Shown: one piece after another, positions 6,051 to 12,235 of the stretch | Layout of the letters: each line of letters begins with the position of its first letter | Numbering within the stretch: position 1 is the first letter of the stretch | NCBI GenBank assembly: GCA_946478715.1 | Contig: CAMLDA010000002.1 | Location: 1 to 12,514 of the forward strand | DNA length: 12,514 nucleotides | Source of the DNA: an uncultured Candidatus Saccharibacteria bacterium | GTDB lineage: Bacteria > Patescibacteria > Saccharimonadia > Saccharimonadales > UBA10212 | Reading direction: 5' to 3' | Notes under the pieces: generated by a model | The model's input: the letters and a program-made list of their open reading frames with translations, nothing else | Databases searched by the model: none | Told to the model about the DNA's origin: nothing | Position numbers and translations under genes: made by a program

Positions 6051-6926
6051 TTACTCGTTTTCTGATTCTATAAGCATGACCGCCGCTTTGAGGGTACGGA
6101 CGATTTCTGAGAGATAGGTAGCCGGGGTCCTTTTTGCAACCAGTTCCGGATCGGAAGGATTGCCGGCGACATAAACATCGGTGATTCCGAATCTTTTGGC
6201 CACCCTTTCCAAATCCATCCGGGTAGAAACCTGGTAAATCTGAGTTGTAATAGCCGCTATTGAAGATTCCCCGTATTGGGCAATCTCGCTCTTTTGCAGG
6301 TCCGCCAGAACAGTAGCAAGCACGTCCGGCGTACCGGCTTTTTCCTTGGCTGTATAAGACACGCTTACTGTAAGGCCGGGATTCTCGCGCGCCACCAGCT
6401 TGGCGGCTCCGACGCATAAGTCGAATTGGTCCTGGGCGCCTGGCGCATAAGTCTCCGTCTCTTGTTCCCCGTCCCTTAGAGGGCGGCCGGAGCCGGCTAC
6501 TATCAAGTGATTGAAGGTAGTGTTCGGATCCTTAAGGCAGTCCACGGCATAGCGCGTCCTATCTAAGTTGGACCGGCGGGCACCTCCCAGAGCTATCACG
6601 GCGTCATAATGCCCAACCAGCGGCGTCTCTATATGGCCCGGGCGCCCCTCTTCATCGAATACGACCATCCGCAGAGCCTGGGCCGTTCTGTTAATAACCT
6701 CTACCGTTTCCGGCGACCAATCCCTTTCGTCTTTTTCCAAAGCCTGCCTGGACTCGATTCTTTCACCTTGGTAACGGGGGTCAAGCTGTTTAATGGCGGC
6801 CACGAACTGTTCCGGCTCCTCGGCCGGGTCTTCCTCCACGCCGAAATGCCCCAGCAAGTCCTTTGCCGAAGCTAACACTTCATAAGGGTCGGGCTGCGAT
6901 TCGTGGCGAATGGTAAATTCGGACAT
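6051..6926 (-). CDS. DUF218-like (YdcF/SanA-type) Rossmann protein
   Basis: 291 residues from the ATG at 6924-6926. The C-terminal two-thirds resemble the DUF218 fold. YDAVIALGGARR (107-118) is the first strand and glycine turn. HLIVAGSGRP (140-149) is the second strand. AGTPDVLATV (197-206) sits where the family has its conserved acid and NT motif. AAITTQIYQVSTRMDLE (224-240) resembles the strand and helix around the usual histidine or arginine. DUF218 members are linked to envelope functions and bind nucleotides, but the reaction is unknown. The first about 100 residues are acidic, helical and unrecognised. The reading frame stays open 36 bases further to a TTG at 6960-6962, but that TTG is part of a -35 box, so the ATG is preferred. 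There is no membrane helix. Confidence 0.6.
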   Translation of the reverse strand: MSEFTIRHESQPDPYEVLASAKDLLGHFGVEEDPAEEPEQFVAAIKQLDPRYQGERIESRQALEKDERDWSPETVEVINRTAQALRMVVFDEEGRPGHIETPLVGHYDAVIALGGARRSNLDRTRYAVDCLKDPNTTFNHLIVAGSGRPLRDGEQETETYAPGAQDQFDLCVGAAKLVARENPGLTVSVSYTAKEKAGTPDVLATVLADLQKSEIAQYGESSIAAITTQIYQVSTRMDLERVAKRFGITDVYVAGNPSDPELVAKRTPATYLSEIVRTLKAAVMLIESENE

Positions 6927-6933
6927 AATCCTA

Positions 6934-6962
6934 TTATTACCATATTTAAGGAGTTTTTTCAA
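6934..6962 (-). promoter_or_regulatory. Internal promoter before the DUF218-like gene
   Basis: TTGAAA (6957-6962; five of six match TTGACA), exactly 17 bases, then TAATAA (6934-6939) preceded by TGG, an extended -10. The ATG begins 7 bases later, which predicts a leaderless transcript. It would let the DUF218-like and VanX-like genes be expressed separately from dnaG-rpoD. Confidence 0.6.
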
Positions 6963-6965
6963 GCT

Positions 6966-7532
6966 TTAAAGCTCAAGGGCTTTGGTGACTGTGGATTTGA
7001 AATCCTCTAAATTATCACTGTTATTCGATATAAAAATGTCGGCTTTAGCCTTTACGGCGGCCATGTCCAGCGCCGTGGGGTCGTTTCCCTGGTGGTGCAT
7101 TTCGGCCTGCTCTTCTGCCAGGAATTGTTCATAGGTCTTGTGGTCTTCCGGGCCGCGCAGCCGCGATTCCACGCGGCGGTATCTGGTTTTAGGATTGGCG
7201 TCCAGCCAAACCAGCCGACCGCCTAAGCGGTGGAGTTCGTCCGCCTCGCCCGGGTTACGCAGGCTGGAAATCACCAGACCCGGGTATTGGCGGCTTTGTT
7301 CCTTGAATTCTTCGACGGCTTTATCTATCAGGACGCCTAAGCCGTGCCGGCGGCGCCACTCGCCGCTAAGCTGGCTGGTATATTTGCGCTCGGGCGGCAG
7401 CCCGCGTCTTTTTACTTCGGCTCTTAAGATATCGGTAACCGACACGAAGTACCAGCCAAATCCGGCGACCAGGATTTGCGCAAGGGTGTCCTTGCCCGAA
7501 CCGTTGGTGCCGGATATGCCGATTATTTTCAT
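6966..7532 (-). CDS. P-loop nucleotide kinase (UPF0200/dephospho-CoA kinase-like)
   Basis: 188 residues. The Walker A motif is GTNGSGKDT (8-16) directly after the first strand. SVTDILRAEVKRRGLPP (31-47) resembles the substrate-binding helix of UPF0200-type and dNMP kinases. LVISSLRNPGEADEL (86-100) gives the second strand and a conserved arginine, and an arginine-rich lid lies at about 117-126 (RYRRVESRLR). It should transfer phosphate from ATP to a small substrate, most likely a nucleotide or coenzyme precursor. The substrate cannot be fixed from sequence, and a dephospho-CoA kinase label is only a possibility. Its ATG follows the rpoD TAA with no gap (TAAATG), so translation depends on coupling to rpoD. 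An unusual partner in a dnaG-rpoD operon. Confidence 0.75.
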   Translation of the reverse strand: MKIIGISGTNGSGKDTLAQILVAGFGWYFVSVTDILRAEVKRRGLPPERKYTSQLSGEWRRRHGLGVLIDKAVEEFKEQSRQYPGLVISSLRNPGEADELHRLGGRLVWLDANPKTRYRRVESRLRGPEDHKTYEQFLAEEQAEMHHQGNDPTALDMAAVKAKADIFISNNSDNLEDFKSTVTKALEL

Positions 7533-8684
7533 TTATTGCAGATATTCGTGGAGCCGACGGGTATCCTTATGCTTGCGCAGCTTGGCCAAGGCCTTGGCTT
7601 CTATCTGGCGGATTCGCTCGCGGGTAACGGAAAATTCCTGGCCGACTTCTTCGAGAGTATGGCTTTTGCCGTCTTCCAGGCCAAAGCGCAGCTTCAATAT
7701 CTTCTGCTCGCGCTCGGTCAGGCTGGAAAGAATCTGGCGGACCTGCTCTTTAAGCAGCTGCTCACTGGCAGATTCGGTCGGGGTCTTGGCATCTTCGTCC
7801 TCTATGAAATCGCCTAGTACGCTGTCCTCTTCGTCGTCGCGGACGCTGGCGTCCAAGCTGGAGAGGTCCTGCTTGATTTTCATGATGTGCTCCACTTTTT
7901 CGACTTCCATCTCCATAGCGGCGGCAATTTCCTCGTTGGTCGGTTCGCGGTTAAGCTCCTGGGTAAGACGGCGCTGGGTGCGCAGCAGCTTGTTGATGGT
8001 TTCCACCATGTGCACGGGAATACGGATAGTGCGGGCCTGGTCGGCGATGGCGCGAGTAATGGCTTGGCGAATCCACCAGGTGGCGTAGGTGCTGAATTTG
8101 AAACCACGGTCCGGGTCGAACTTTTCAACTGCCCTCAGCAGACCGGTGTTACCTTCCTGGATCAGGTCCAGCAGGTCCAGGCCGCGGCCTACGTAGCGTT
8201 TGGCAATAGATACCACCAGGCGCATGTTGGCTTCGGCCATCTGGTCTTTGGCCCGCTTATCGCCGGATTTAACTTTTTTGGCCAGGGCCAGTTCTTCTTC
8301 CGCGGTCAAAAGAGGTATTTTGCCGATTTCGCGCAAGTAAAGCCGGACGCTGTCATCGGCAATATCGTCCATATAGACGGCTGCTTCCGGCACGGCTTCT
8401 TCTTCGTCCTCTACCGCCCACTCATCGGCTTCTTCTTTGATTTCCTCTTCTGTAGGTTCGGCTACAGGTATCATGTCAATGTCTTCATCGGTCATATCGG
8501 CATAAAGCTGGTCCAGCACGTCAATATTAGCCGGTATGTCGGGTATAAGTTCGAATATCTCGCTCTGCTCCAGCTTGCCATCTTTGCGGCCGCGCTCTAA
8601 AAGCTTGGCGATTTCTTTTTCATAATCTTTTACCGGCGCCCTTTTGGCGGCCGCGGCATCGTCGCTCTTCTTTTTTCTTGGCAT
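7533..8684 (-). CDS. rpoD: Primary sigma-70 factor
   Basis: 383 residues, the size of compact primary sigma factors. Residues 1-105 are a lysine-rich start and an acidic region 1.1-like segment. Region 1.2 begins at [12 protein letters not shown] (110-121). Region 2 is complete: [14 protein letters not shown] (151-164), [18 protein letters not shown] (173-190), the melting segment [13 protein letters not shown] (197-209) and the -10 reader. Region 3 spans about 225-300. Region 4 includes [15 protein letters not shown] (322-336) and the helix-turn-helix [20 protein letters not shown] (343-362), which reads -35 boxes. The near-canonical regions 2.4 and 4.2 agree with the TATAAT-like and TTGACA-like promoters found here. 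It starts 3 bases after dnaG stops, with AGGA as Shine-Dalgarno 7 bases before the ATG. Confidence 0.97.
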   Translation of the reverse strand: MPRKKKSDDAAAAKRAPVKDYEKEIAKLLERGRKDGKLEQSEIFELIPDIPANIDVLDQLYADMTDEDIDMIPVAEPTEEEIKEEADEWAVEDEEEAVPEAAVYMDDIADDSVRLYLREIGKIPLLTAEEELALAKKVKSGDKRAKDQMAEANMRLVVSIAKRYVGRGLDLLDLIQEGNTGLLRAVEKFDPDRGFKFSTYATWWIRQAITRAIADQARTIRIPVHMVETINKLLRTQRRLTQELNREPTNEEIAAAMEMEVEKVEHIMKIKQDLSSLDASVRDDEEDSVLGDFIEDEDAKTPTESASEQLLKEQVRQILSSLTEREQKILKLRFGLEDGKSHTLEEVGQEFSVTRERIRQIEAKALAKLRKHKDTRRLHEYLQ

Positions 8685-8687
8685 AAA

Positions 8688-10442
8688 TTAATCCTTCCCA
8701 GCCCTAATCAACTCATTAAGTTTATCGGCCTTTTCGGCCAAATCCCTGATTTGTTCTTCATTTTCGGCCTGCTGCATAGCAGCTACCAGCTTATGTTTTT
8801 GTATTTTGACGTACCGGTCTATCAGCCGGCGTTTGAGTTGCTGCGCCTGTTCCTGCAGGTCTTCAGGCGGCAGATCTTGATAAATCTCCTCAAACTGTAA
8901 CATTATAATTTTAACATAATCCCCTTCCGGCTGCAATTGTGCGGCTATCTTGGGATCGCCCTTAAAGTCCGGGTTTTCCTTCAGGAATTTAAAGACTTTG
9001 CGCCGCTGTCCGTCAGTGAAAAAGTCCTGCCGGCAGTCTTTTATCAGATGGCGCAGCTTAGGCTGCATCAGCAGCATGGCTAGCAGATGGTCCTGCAGCC
9101 TTTGGTACTCTATCTGCTCCTTATCCAAAACCGCGCTGGATGTCTTAGGACGTTTAAGCACGGTTTGGGCGGTGGGTTGATTTACAAACTTAGCCTTCAC
9201 CGCATCCAGGCTGGTATCTGTTAAGGTAGCTATTTCCTTCAGGTAGTGCTCCTGCTCTATCGGGTCGCGCAGCTGGCGGATAGTGGTTAAAAGCGCGTCC
9301 GTAAAAGCTTTTTTGCCGGCCGCCGTCTTTAGGTCCACCTCTGATTTGTAGCGGGCTATCAGCCAGTCCGGCGCATATTGGGCACCCTTGATGGCCTGCT
9401 CCCAGAAGTGGACGTCTTTTCTGATAAGCTCGTCCGGGTCCTTGGCTTCTTTGAACGAAATGATTTTTAGCGACACTTCGGCTTTCTGGGCAAGCGGGAT
9501 AATGCGCTCGGTGGCGGCTATGCCGGCTCTGTCGGCGTCAAAGCTCAGGCGGATGTCTCCCGTAAAGCGTTTGAGCGCTTTTAGGTGCTGTTCGGTCATG
9601 GCCGTACCGGCGCTGGCCACCACGTTTCTGACCCCTGCCTGCCAGCTGGAAATCACGTCCAGGTTGCCTTCGGCCACCACCACAAACCCTTCTTTTCGGA
9701 TGGCTTCTTTGGCCAGGTGCAGACCATAAACCTGGCGGCTTTTATCGTAAGTGATAGTCTGGGGCGTGTTGATATATTTTGGAGCGTCTGGTTCATCGTC
9801 CAAAAGGCGGGCCGTAAAACCGATGATTCGGCCGGACTGGTCTGCCAGCGGAATCATGATGCGCCCCCGGAACATATCGCTGCTGTGCCTGGCTCTTTGG
9901 AAAATCATCCCGGCACGCTTCATCTCATCTGTAGTAAAGCCCTTTTTAGTCAGAAAGTTAGTCAGGGCAAAACCGGTGTTAGGCGCGTATCCCAGGCGCC
10001 AGGCCAGGATGGTTTCCCGGCTGAAACCCCGCTCTTTTGATAGGTAATCAATCGCTTTAGGGTTGGCGGTCAGCTGCTTTTGGTAGAACTTTGCGGACAA
10101 TTCCAGGGCGTCCATCGCCCGCTCCTTAAGCTTGGTGCTGGCGCCCGGCTTGCCGGTCTGGAACTGTTCTAAGTCCACCCCGGCTTTGCGGGCCAGCATC
10201 TCCAGCGCGCCGCGAAAGTCCAGCCCTTCCATCTCCTGCACGAACGAGAACATATCGCCCCCTTTGCCGGATGAAAAATCGTGCCATATCTGTTTTTCCG
10301 GACTTACTATGAAACTGGGAGTCTTTTCGTTGGTCCAGGGGCTCAAACCCTTAAAATTGCGGCCGGTGCGTTTAAGCTGGACATATTCAGATACCACGTC
10401 TTCTATATTCAGCCTTGATTTCACCTCTGTAACCGCATCCAT
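8688..10442 (-). CDS. dnaG: DNA primase with a ligand-free zinc-ribbon domain
   Basis: 584 residues, ordinary length. The N-terminal CHC2 domain (about 1-95) keeps its frame (GRNFKGL, NEKTPSF, VSPEKQ, GKGGDMFSF) but has lost all zinc ligands. CPFH is SPWT (34-37) and CFGC is DFSS (55-58). The catalytic TOPRIM core is intact: VAEGNLDV (256-263) with E258 and D262, and SFDADRAG (300-307) with D302 and D304. The basic RNA polymerase-like patch and the C-terminal helical DnaB-binding domain (about 440-584) appear present. The protein makes RNA primers at the fork. The start ATG (10440-10442) is supported by TATACT 6 bases upstream. It is the first gene of the dnaG-rpoD-kinase operon. Unlike the classical E. 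coli operon, no rpsU precedes it. Confidence 0.96.
   Translation of the reverse strand: MDAVTEVKSRLNIEDVVSEYVQLKRTGRNFKGLSPWTNEKTPSFIVSPEKQIWHDFSSGKGGDMFSFVQEMEGLDFRGALEMLARKAGVDLEQFQTGKPGASTKLKERAMDALELSAKFYQKQLTANPKAIDYLSKERGFSRETILAWRLGYAPNTGFALTNFLTKKGFTTDEMKRAGMIFQRARHSSDMFRGRIMIPLADQSGRIIGFTARLLDDEPDAPKYINTPQTITYDKSRQVYGLHLAKEAIRKEGFVVVAEGNLDVISSWQAGVRNVVASAGTAMTEQHLKALKRFTGDIRLSFDADRAGIAATERIIPLAQKAEVSLKIISFKEAKDPDELIRKDVHFWEQAIKGAQYAPDWLIARYKSEVDLKTAAGKKAFTDALLTTIRQLRDPIEQEHYLKEIATLTDTSLDAVKAKFVNQPTAQTVLKRPKTSSAVLDKEQIEYQRLQDHLLAMLLMQPKLRHLIKDCRQDFFTDGQRRKVFKFLKENPDFKGDPKIAAQLQPEGDYVKIIMLQFEEIYQDLPPEDLQEQAQQLKRRLIDRYVKIQKHKLVAAMQQAENEEQIRDLAEKADKLNELIRAGKD
8692..8695 (-). promoter_or_regulatory. 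Shine-Dalgarno of rpoD
   Basis: AGGA on the minus strand, inside the last codons of dnaG, 7 bases before the rpoD ATG at 8682-8684. It supports the chosen rpoD start and independent ribosome loading. Confidence 0.6.
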
Positions 10443-10448
10443 GACTTT

Positions 10449-10454
10449 AGTATA
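10449..10454 (-). promoter_or_regulatory. -10 box of dnaG
   Basis: TATACT (five of six match TATAAT) on the minus strand, 6 bases before the dnaG ATG. The start site should fall at or next to the A of the ATG, which leaves no leader. No convincing -35 box is visible. Confidence 0.55.
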
Positions 10455-10456
10455 AG

Positions 10457-10493
10457 GCTAAAGGGATAAGCGATACAGCATAAGGGCTTTAGC
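10457..10493. repeat. Inverted repeat between divergent promoters
   Basis: GCTAAAG (10457-10463) and CTTTAGC (10487-10493) are perfect 7-base inverted arms separated by 23 bases. Each arm sits 2-3 bases upstream of the -10 box of one of the two divergent genes. So both promoters carry CTTTAGC just before their -10. It may be a shared regulator site or a sigma-contact extension. At 7 bases, chance cannot be excluded. Confidence 0.35.
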
Positions 10494-10502
10494 TGTTAGA
10501 AT
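10494..10502 (+). promoter_or_regulatory. Extended -10 of the plus-strand membrane protein
   Basis: TGT followed by TAGAAT (10497-10502; five of six match TATAAT). Transcription should start near 10509-10510. The ATG at 10504 would then lie upstream of the transcript, while the ATG at 10510 would be its first codon. This decides the start of the gene. Confidence 0.6.
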
Positions 10503-10509
10503 AATGCTT

Positions 10510-11100
10510 ATGCAGCCGCAGAGCCCCAGCCCCGATTTTGACTTCATGTTAAAGGAACAGCCCAAAGCCCGGCGGCTTCCCCTGCCCGCATTATCGCGGC
10601 CGGTCAAAATAGCAGCGGGCGTCGTTCTGGCTATTGTCATAATTATTATCGGCTCGTCCCTGCTTTCCGGCAGAGGCGCGGTGGACACCAAATCATATAT
10701 GGATATCTTAGCCCGCGGCCAGGAGACCCTGCGTATAACTTCATACGTGCAGACCCTGCAGCTGCAGGACCCGCAGGTGCAGGCCTCGGCGGCGACGGTT
10801 TCCAGCGCCCTCGCCAGCGATAAGCAGCAGATTCTGGATTACCTTTCCAAGAACCACATCAAGGCAGATTCCAAAGCCCTGGCCGCCGATGCCGACAAAA
10901 CTACCGACACAAGCATGCAGACGGCCTCCCAGAACGGCAACTTAGACAGCGTTTATAAGACCTACCTGCGCAATTCACTTAATTTATACGAAAACGACAT
11001 CCGCGCCGCCTATCCAAAGGCCGGCTCCAAGGGCAAAGCCATACTTAACTCCGCTTCCATGAGCACTACCACGCTGCTTACTTCGCCGCCGCTTAAGTAG
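10510..11100 (+). CDS. Single-pass membrane protein of unknown function
   Basis: 196 residues from the second in-frame ATG. An ATG two codons earlier at 10504 is possible but lies before the predicted transcript start. A proline-rich, basic cytoplasmic tail (1-31) is followed by one transmembrane helix (about 32-52, IAAGVVLAIVIIIIG). The outer domain of about 140 residues is rich in Ala, Ser and Gln and looks helical, with no cysteines. The basic residues before the helix predict the C-terminus outside. I do not recognise a family. The helical pattern near YLRNSLNLYENDIRAAY faintly recalls DUF4142 but lacks its histidines. It is divergent from dnaG and converges on the YjbR-like gene. The two stop codons overlap within 8 bases (11093-11100). 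Confidence 0.8.
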   Translation: MQPQSPSPDFDFMLKEQPKARRLPLPALSRPVKIAAGVVLAIVIIIIGSSLLSGRGAVDTKSYMDILARGQETLRITSYVQTLQLQDPQVQASAATVSSALASDKQQILDYLSKNHIKADSKALAADADKTTDTSMQTASQNGNLDSVYKTYLRNSLNLYENDIRAAYPKAGSKGKAILNSASMSTTTLLTSPPLK

Positions 11101-11416
11101 AGTGCGTAACCAGGTTGTAACTGTGGTTAATAAGGTCTTTTATTTCATCCCAAGTTAACTGTCCGGTGAGTAAAATTGTGTTCCAATGTTTTTTGTTCAG
11201 ATGGTATCCGGGCATCACGGTTTCGTAGCGGGCGCGAAGCGTCTCGGCCAGCTTGGGGTCGCATTTTAGGCTGATACGCACCGGCTCCGCGCCTTCCTGG
11301 ACCAGGGCGAACATCTTGTCATCTACTTTATATACAGCTACGCCTTCGCCGAACGGATAATCCAGCTGGGCGCCCGGAAAGCTAAATAAGTATTCTTCTA
11401 CCTGTTTATGCGTCAC
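11093..11416 (-). CDS. MmcQ/YjbR family protein
   Basis: 107 residues, the normal size for this DNA-binding-like fold (CyaY-like, sometimes called double wing). Typical features are FPGAQLDYPFGEGVAVYKV (13-31), KMFALV (34-39), PVRISLKCDP (45-54), and the hallmark VMPGYHLNKKHWNTI (67-81). No enzymatic function is known for the family, so only the fold can be assigned. The start codon is GTG (11414-11416), which shares GTGA with the TGA of the amidase gene. The pair is therefore translationally coupled. Its TAA (11093-11095) lies inside the end of the convergent membrane protein gene. Confidence 0.88.
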   Translation of the reverse strand: MTHKQVEEYLFSFPGAQLDYPFGEGVAVYKVDDKMFALVQEGAEPVRISLKCDPKLAETLRARYETVMPGYHLNKKHWNTILLTGQLTWDEIKDLINHSYNLVTHST

Positions 11417-12138
11417 GATAAATAGCTTAATAGATTGTTCTTCCAGCCGTCTATAAAATTCGTTCCCGGGCAGGCGGTACCGGTACGGGCTTCGCAGTGG
11501 CCGATGATTTTTTTAACCTGCGGGTAATGCCTTTTTATATGCGCGGCCAGCCCGCGCAGTATCTGGTCGTCCGGGTCCTGGTTCTCGTAATCGTTATCCA
11601 GGCAGATACCGATGCTGCGAGTATTTACATCCCAGTTCCCGGCATGCCAGCCTATCTGGTTATCTTCCAGCAGGCGCTCAAAACTGCCGTCCATCCGCAT
11701 CAGCCAGTGGTACGCCAAAAAACTCGGCCTGCCGCCACGGAAATGATTAGACCAGATAGGCCGGCCTTGCAAAGATTTATCCCGATTGTCCCGCGGTTCA
11801 AAATAATACGGCGCGTAAATATTAAGAAGGTGCGTCATATTCATAAAACTAAGGCTGTAGCCAGGCCGGGCGCTGGTGTGATGGATAACGATTGTATCTA
11901 TGGGCTGCCGCTGCTCGTCCAAATCCGGGCCGGAATCTGCCAGCGCCAGCCTTCCCTCTTCAAAAGCCTTTTCAAAGAATTTTCGGACAGTCTTATTAAA
12001 TTCTGAGTGTTCCCGTGAATCTTCTTTCAGCCGTTCATGAACCTGCCTGGCATAGGGGATGAACTGCCTATACCAATCCGGCCTTTCAACTATCTTTTGC
12101 CAGCGATTCTCATCAAATTCCAAATCCGTGCCGGGCAT
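11413..12138 (-). CDS. Peptidoglycan amidase (amidase_2/PGRP fold)
   Basis: 241 residues. An N-terminal helical segment of about 75 residues has no recognised match. The amidase_2 domain follows: IDTIVIHHTS (80-89) carries the first zinc histidine, YHWLMRMDGSF (143-153) the conserved tyrosine, and GWHAGNW (163-169) the family loop. GHCEARTGTACPG (213-225) carries the second histidine H214 and cysteine C223. All three zinc ligands are present, so it should cleave the bond between N-acetylmuramic acid and L-alanine. There is no signal peptide or membrane helix. It is either cytosolic (recycling imported muropeptides) or exported by another route. Start ATG 12136-12138 is supported by an extended -10 upstream. 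The downstream YjbR-like gene overlaps by GTGA. Confidence 0.9.
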   Translation of the reverse strand: MPGTDLEFDENRWQKIVERPDWYRQFIPYARQVHERLKEDSREHSEFNKTVRKFFEKAFEEGRLALADSGPDLDEQRQPIDTIVIHHTSARPGYSLSFMNMTHLLNIYAPYYFEPRDNRDKSLQGRPIWSNHFRGGRPSFLAYHWLMRMDGSFERLLEDNQIGWHAGNWDVNTRSIGICLDNDYENQDPDDQILRGLAAHIKRHYPQVKKIIGHCEARTGTACPGTNFIDGWKNNLLSYLS

Positions 12139-12147
12139 TATTATCTA

Positions 12148-12156
12148 ATTTTATCA
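12148..12156 (-). promoter_or_regulatory. Extended -10 of the amidase gene
   Basis: TGA followed by TAAAAT (12148-12153) on the minus strand, 9 bases before the ATG. The arrangement matches the membrane protein promoter at 639-667, which also has TGn-TAAAAT and 9 bases. No -35 match is seen, which is common for extended -10 promoters. The predicted leader is about 2 bases. Confidence 0.55.
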
Positions 12157-12175
12157 GGGCAGCCAGGACAGGAAT

Positions 12176-12204
12176 TTGACAATTGCCCGCTAAAAGACGT
12201 TAAT
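12176..12204 (+). promoter_or_regulatory. Promoter of the beta-helix protein gene
   Basis: A perfect TTGACA (12176-12181), a 17-base spacer, then GTTAAT (12199-12204; four of six match TATAAT). Transcription should start near 12211, giving a leader of about 25 bases. TAATAA at a 19-base spacing is an alternative -10. It lies back to back with the amidase promoter in a 97-base divergent gap. Confidence 0.55.
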
Positions 12205-12226
12205 AAAGGCATCAAGTAGGTTTTTT

Positions 12227-12231
12227 GGAGG
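12227..12231 (+). promoter_or_regulatory. Shine-Dalgarno of the beta-helix protein gene
   Basis: GGAGG after a run of six T, 4 bases before the ATG at 12236. It is the strongest Shine-Dalgarno in the window and fixes the start. Confidence 0.75.
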
Positions 12232-12235
12232 TACT

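Noticed and set aside
5998..6417. A 139-codon minus-strand frame overlapping the DUF218-like gene
   Set aside because: It is the alternate frame of the DUF218-like and VanX-like genes, both of which have recognisable motifs, and its own composition is Arg- and Gly-biased.
5184..6926. A vancomycin-resistance cluster suggested by the VanX-like gene
   Set aside because: No VanH dehydrogenase, VanA-like ligase or VanRS two-component pair is in the window, and SanA-type DUF218 similarity is weak. Peptide recycling is sufficient.
7138..8088. A 316-codon plus-strand open frame across the kinase and rpoD genes
   Set aside because: The translation is rich in Ser and Arg in a way typical of reverse-complement shadows, and both underlying genes are certain.
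7887..8600. A 237-codon plus-strand open frame opposite rpoD
   Set aside because: Full overlap with rpoD, no initiation signals, and a Phe- and Gly-rich shadow composition.
10745..10790. Repeated CTGCAG-type units in the plus-strand membrane protein gene
   Set aside because: They reflect alternating Leu, Gln and Val codons over a short stretch and do not form a regular tandem repeat.
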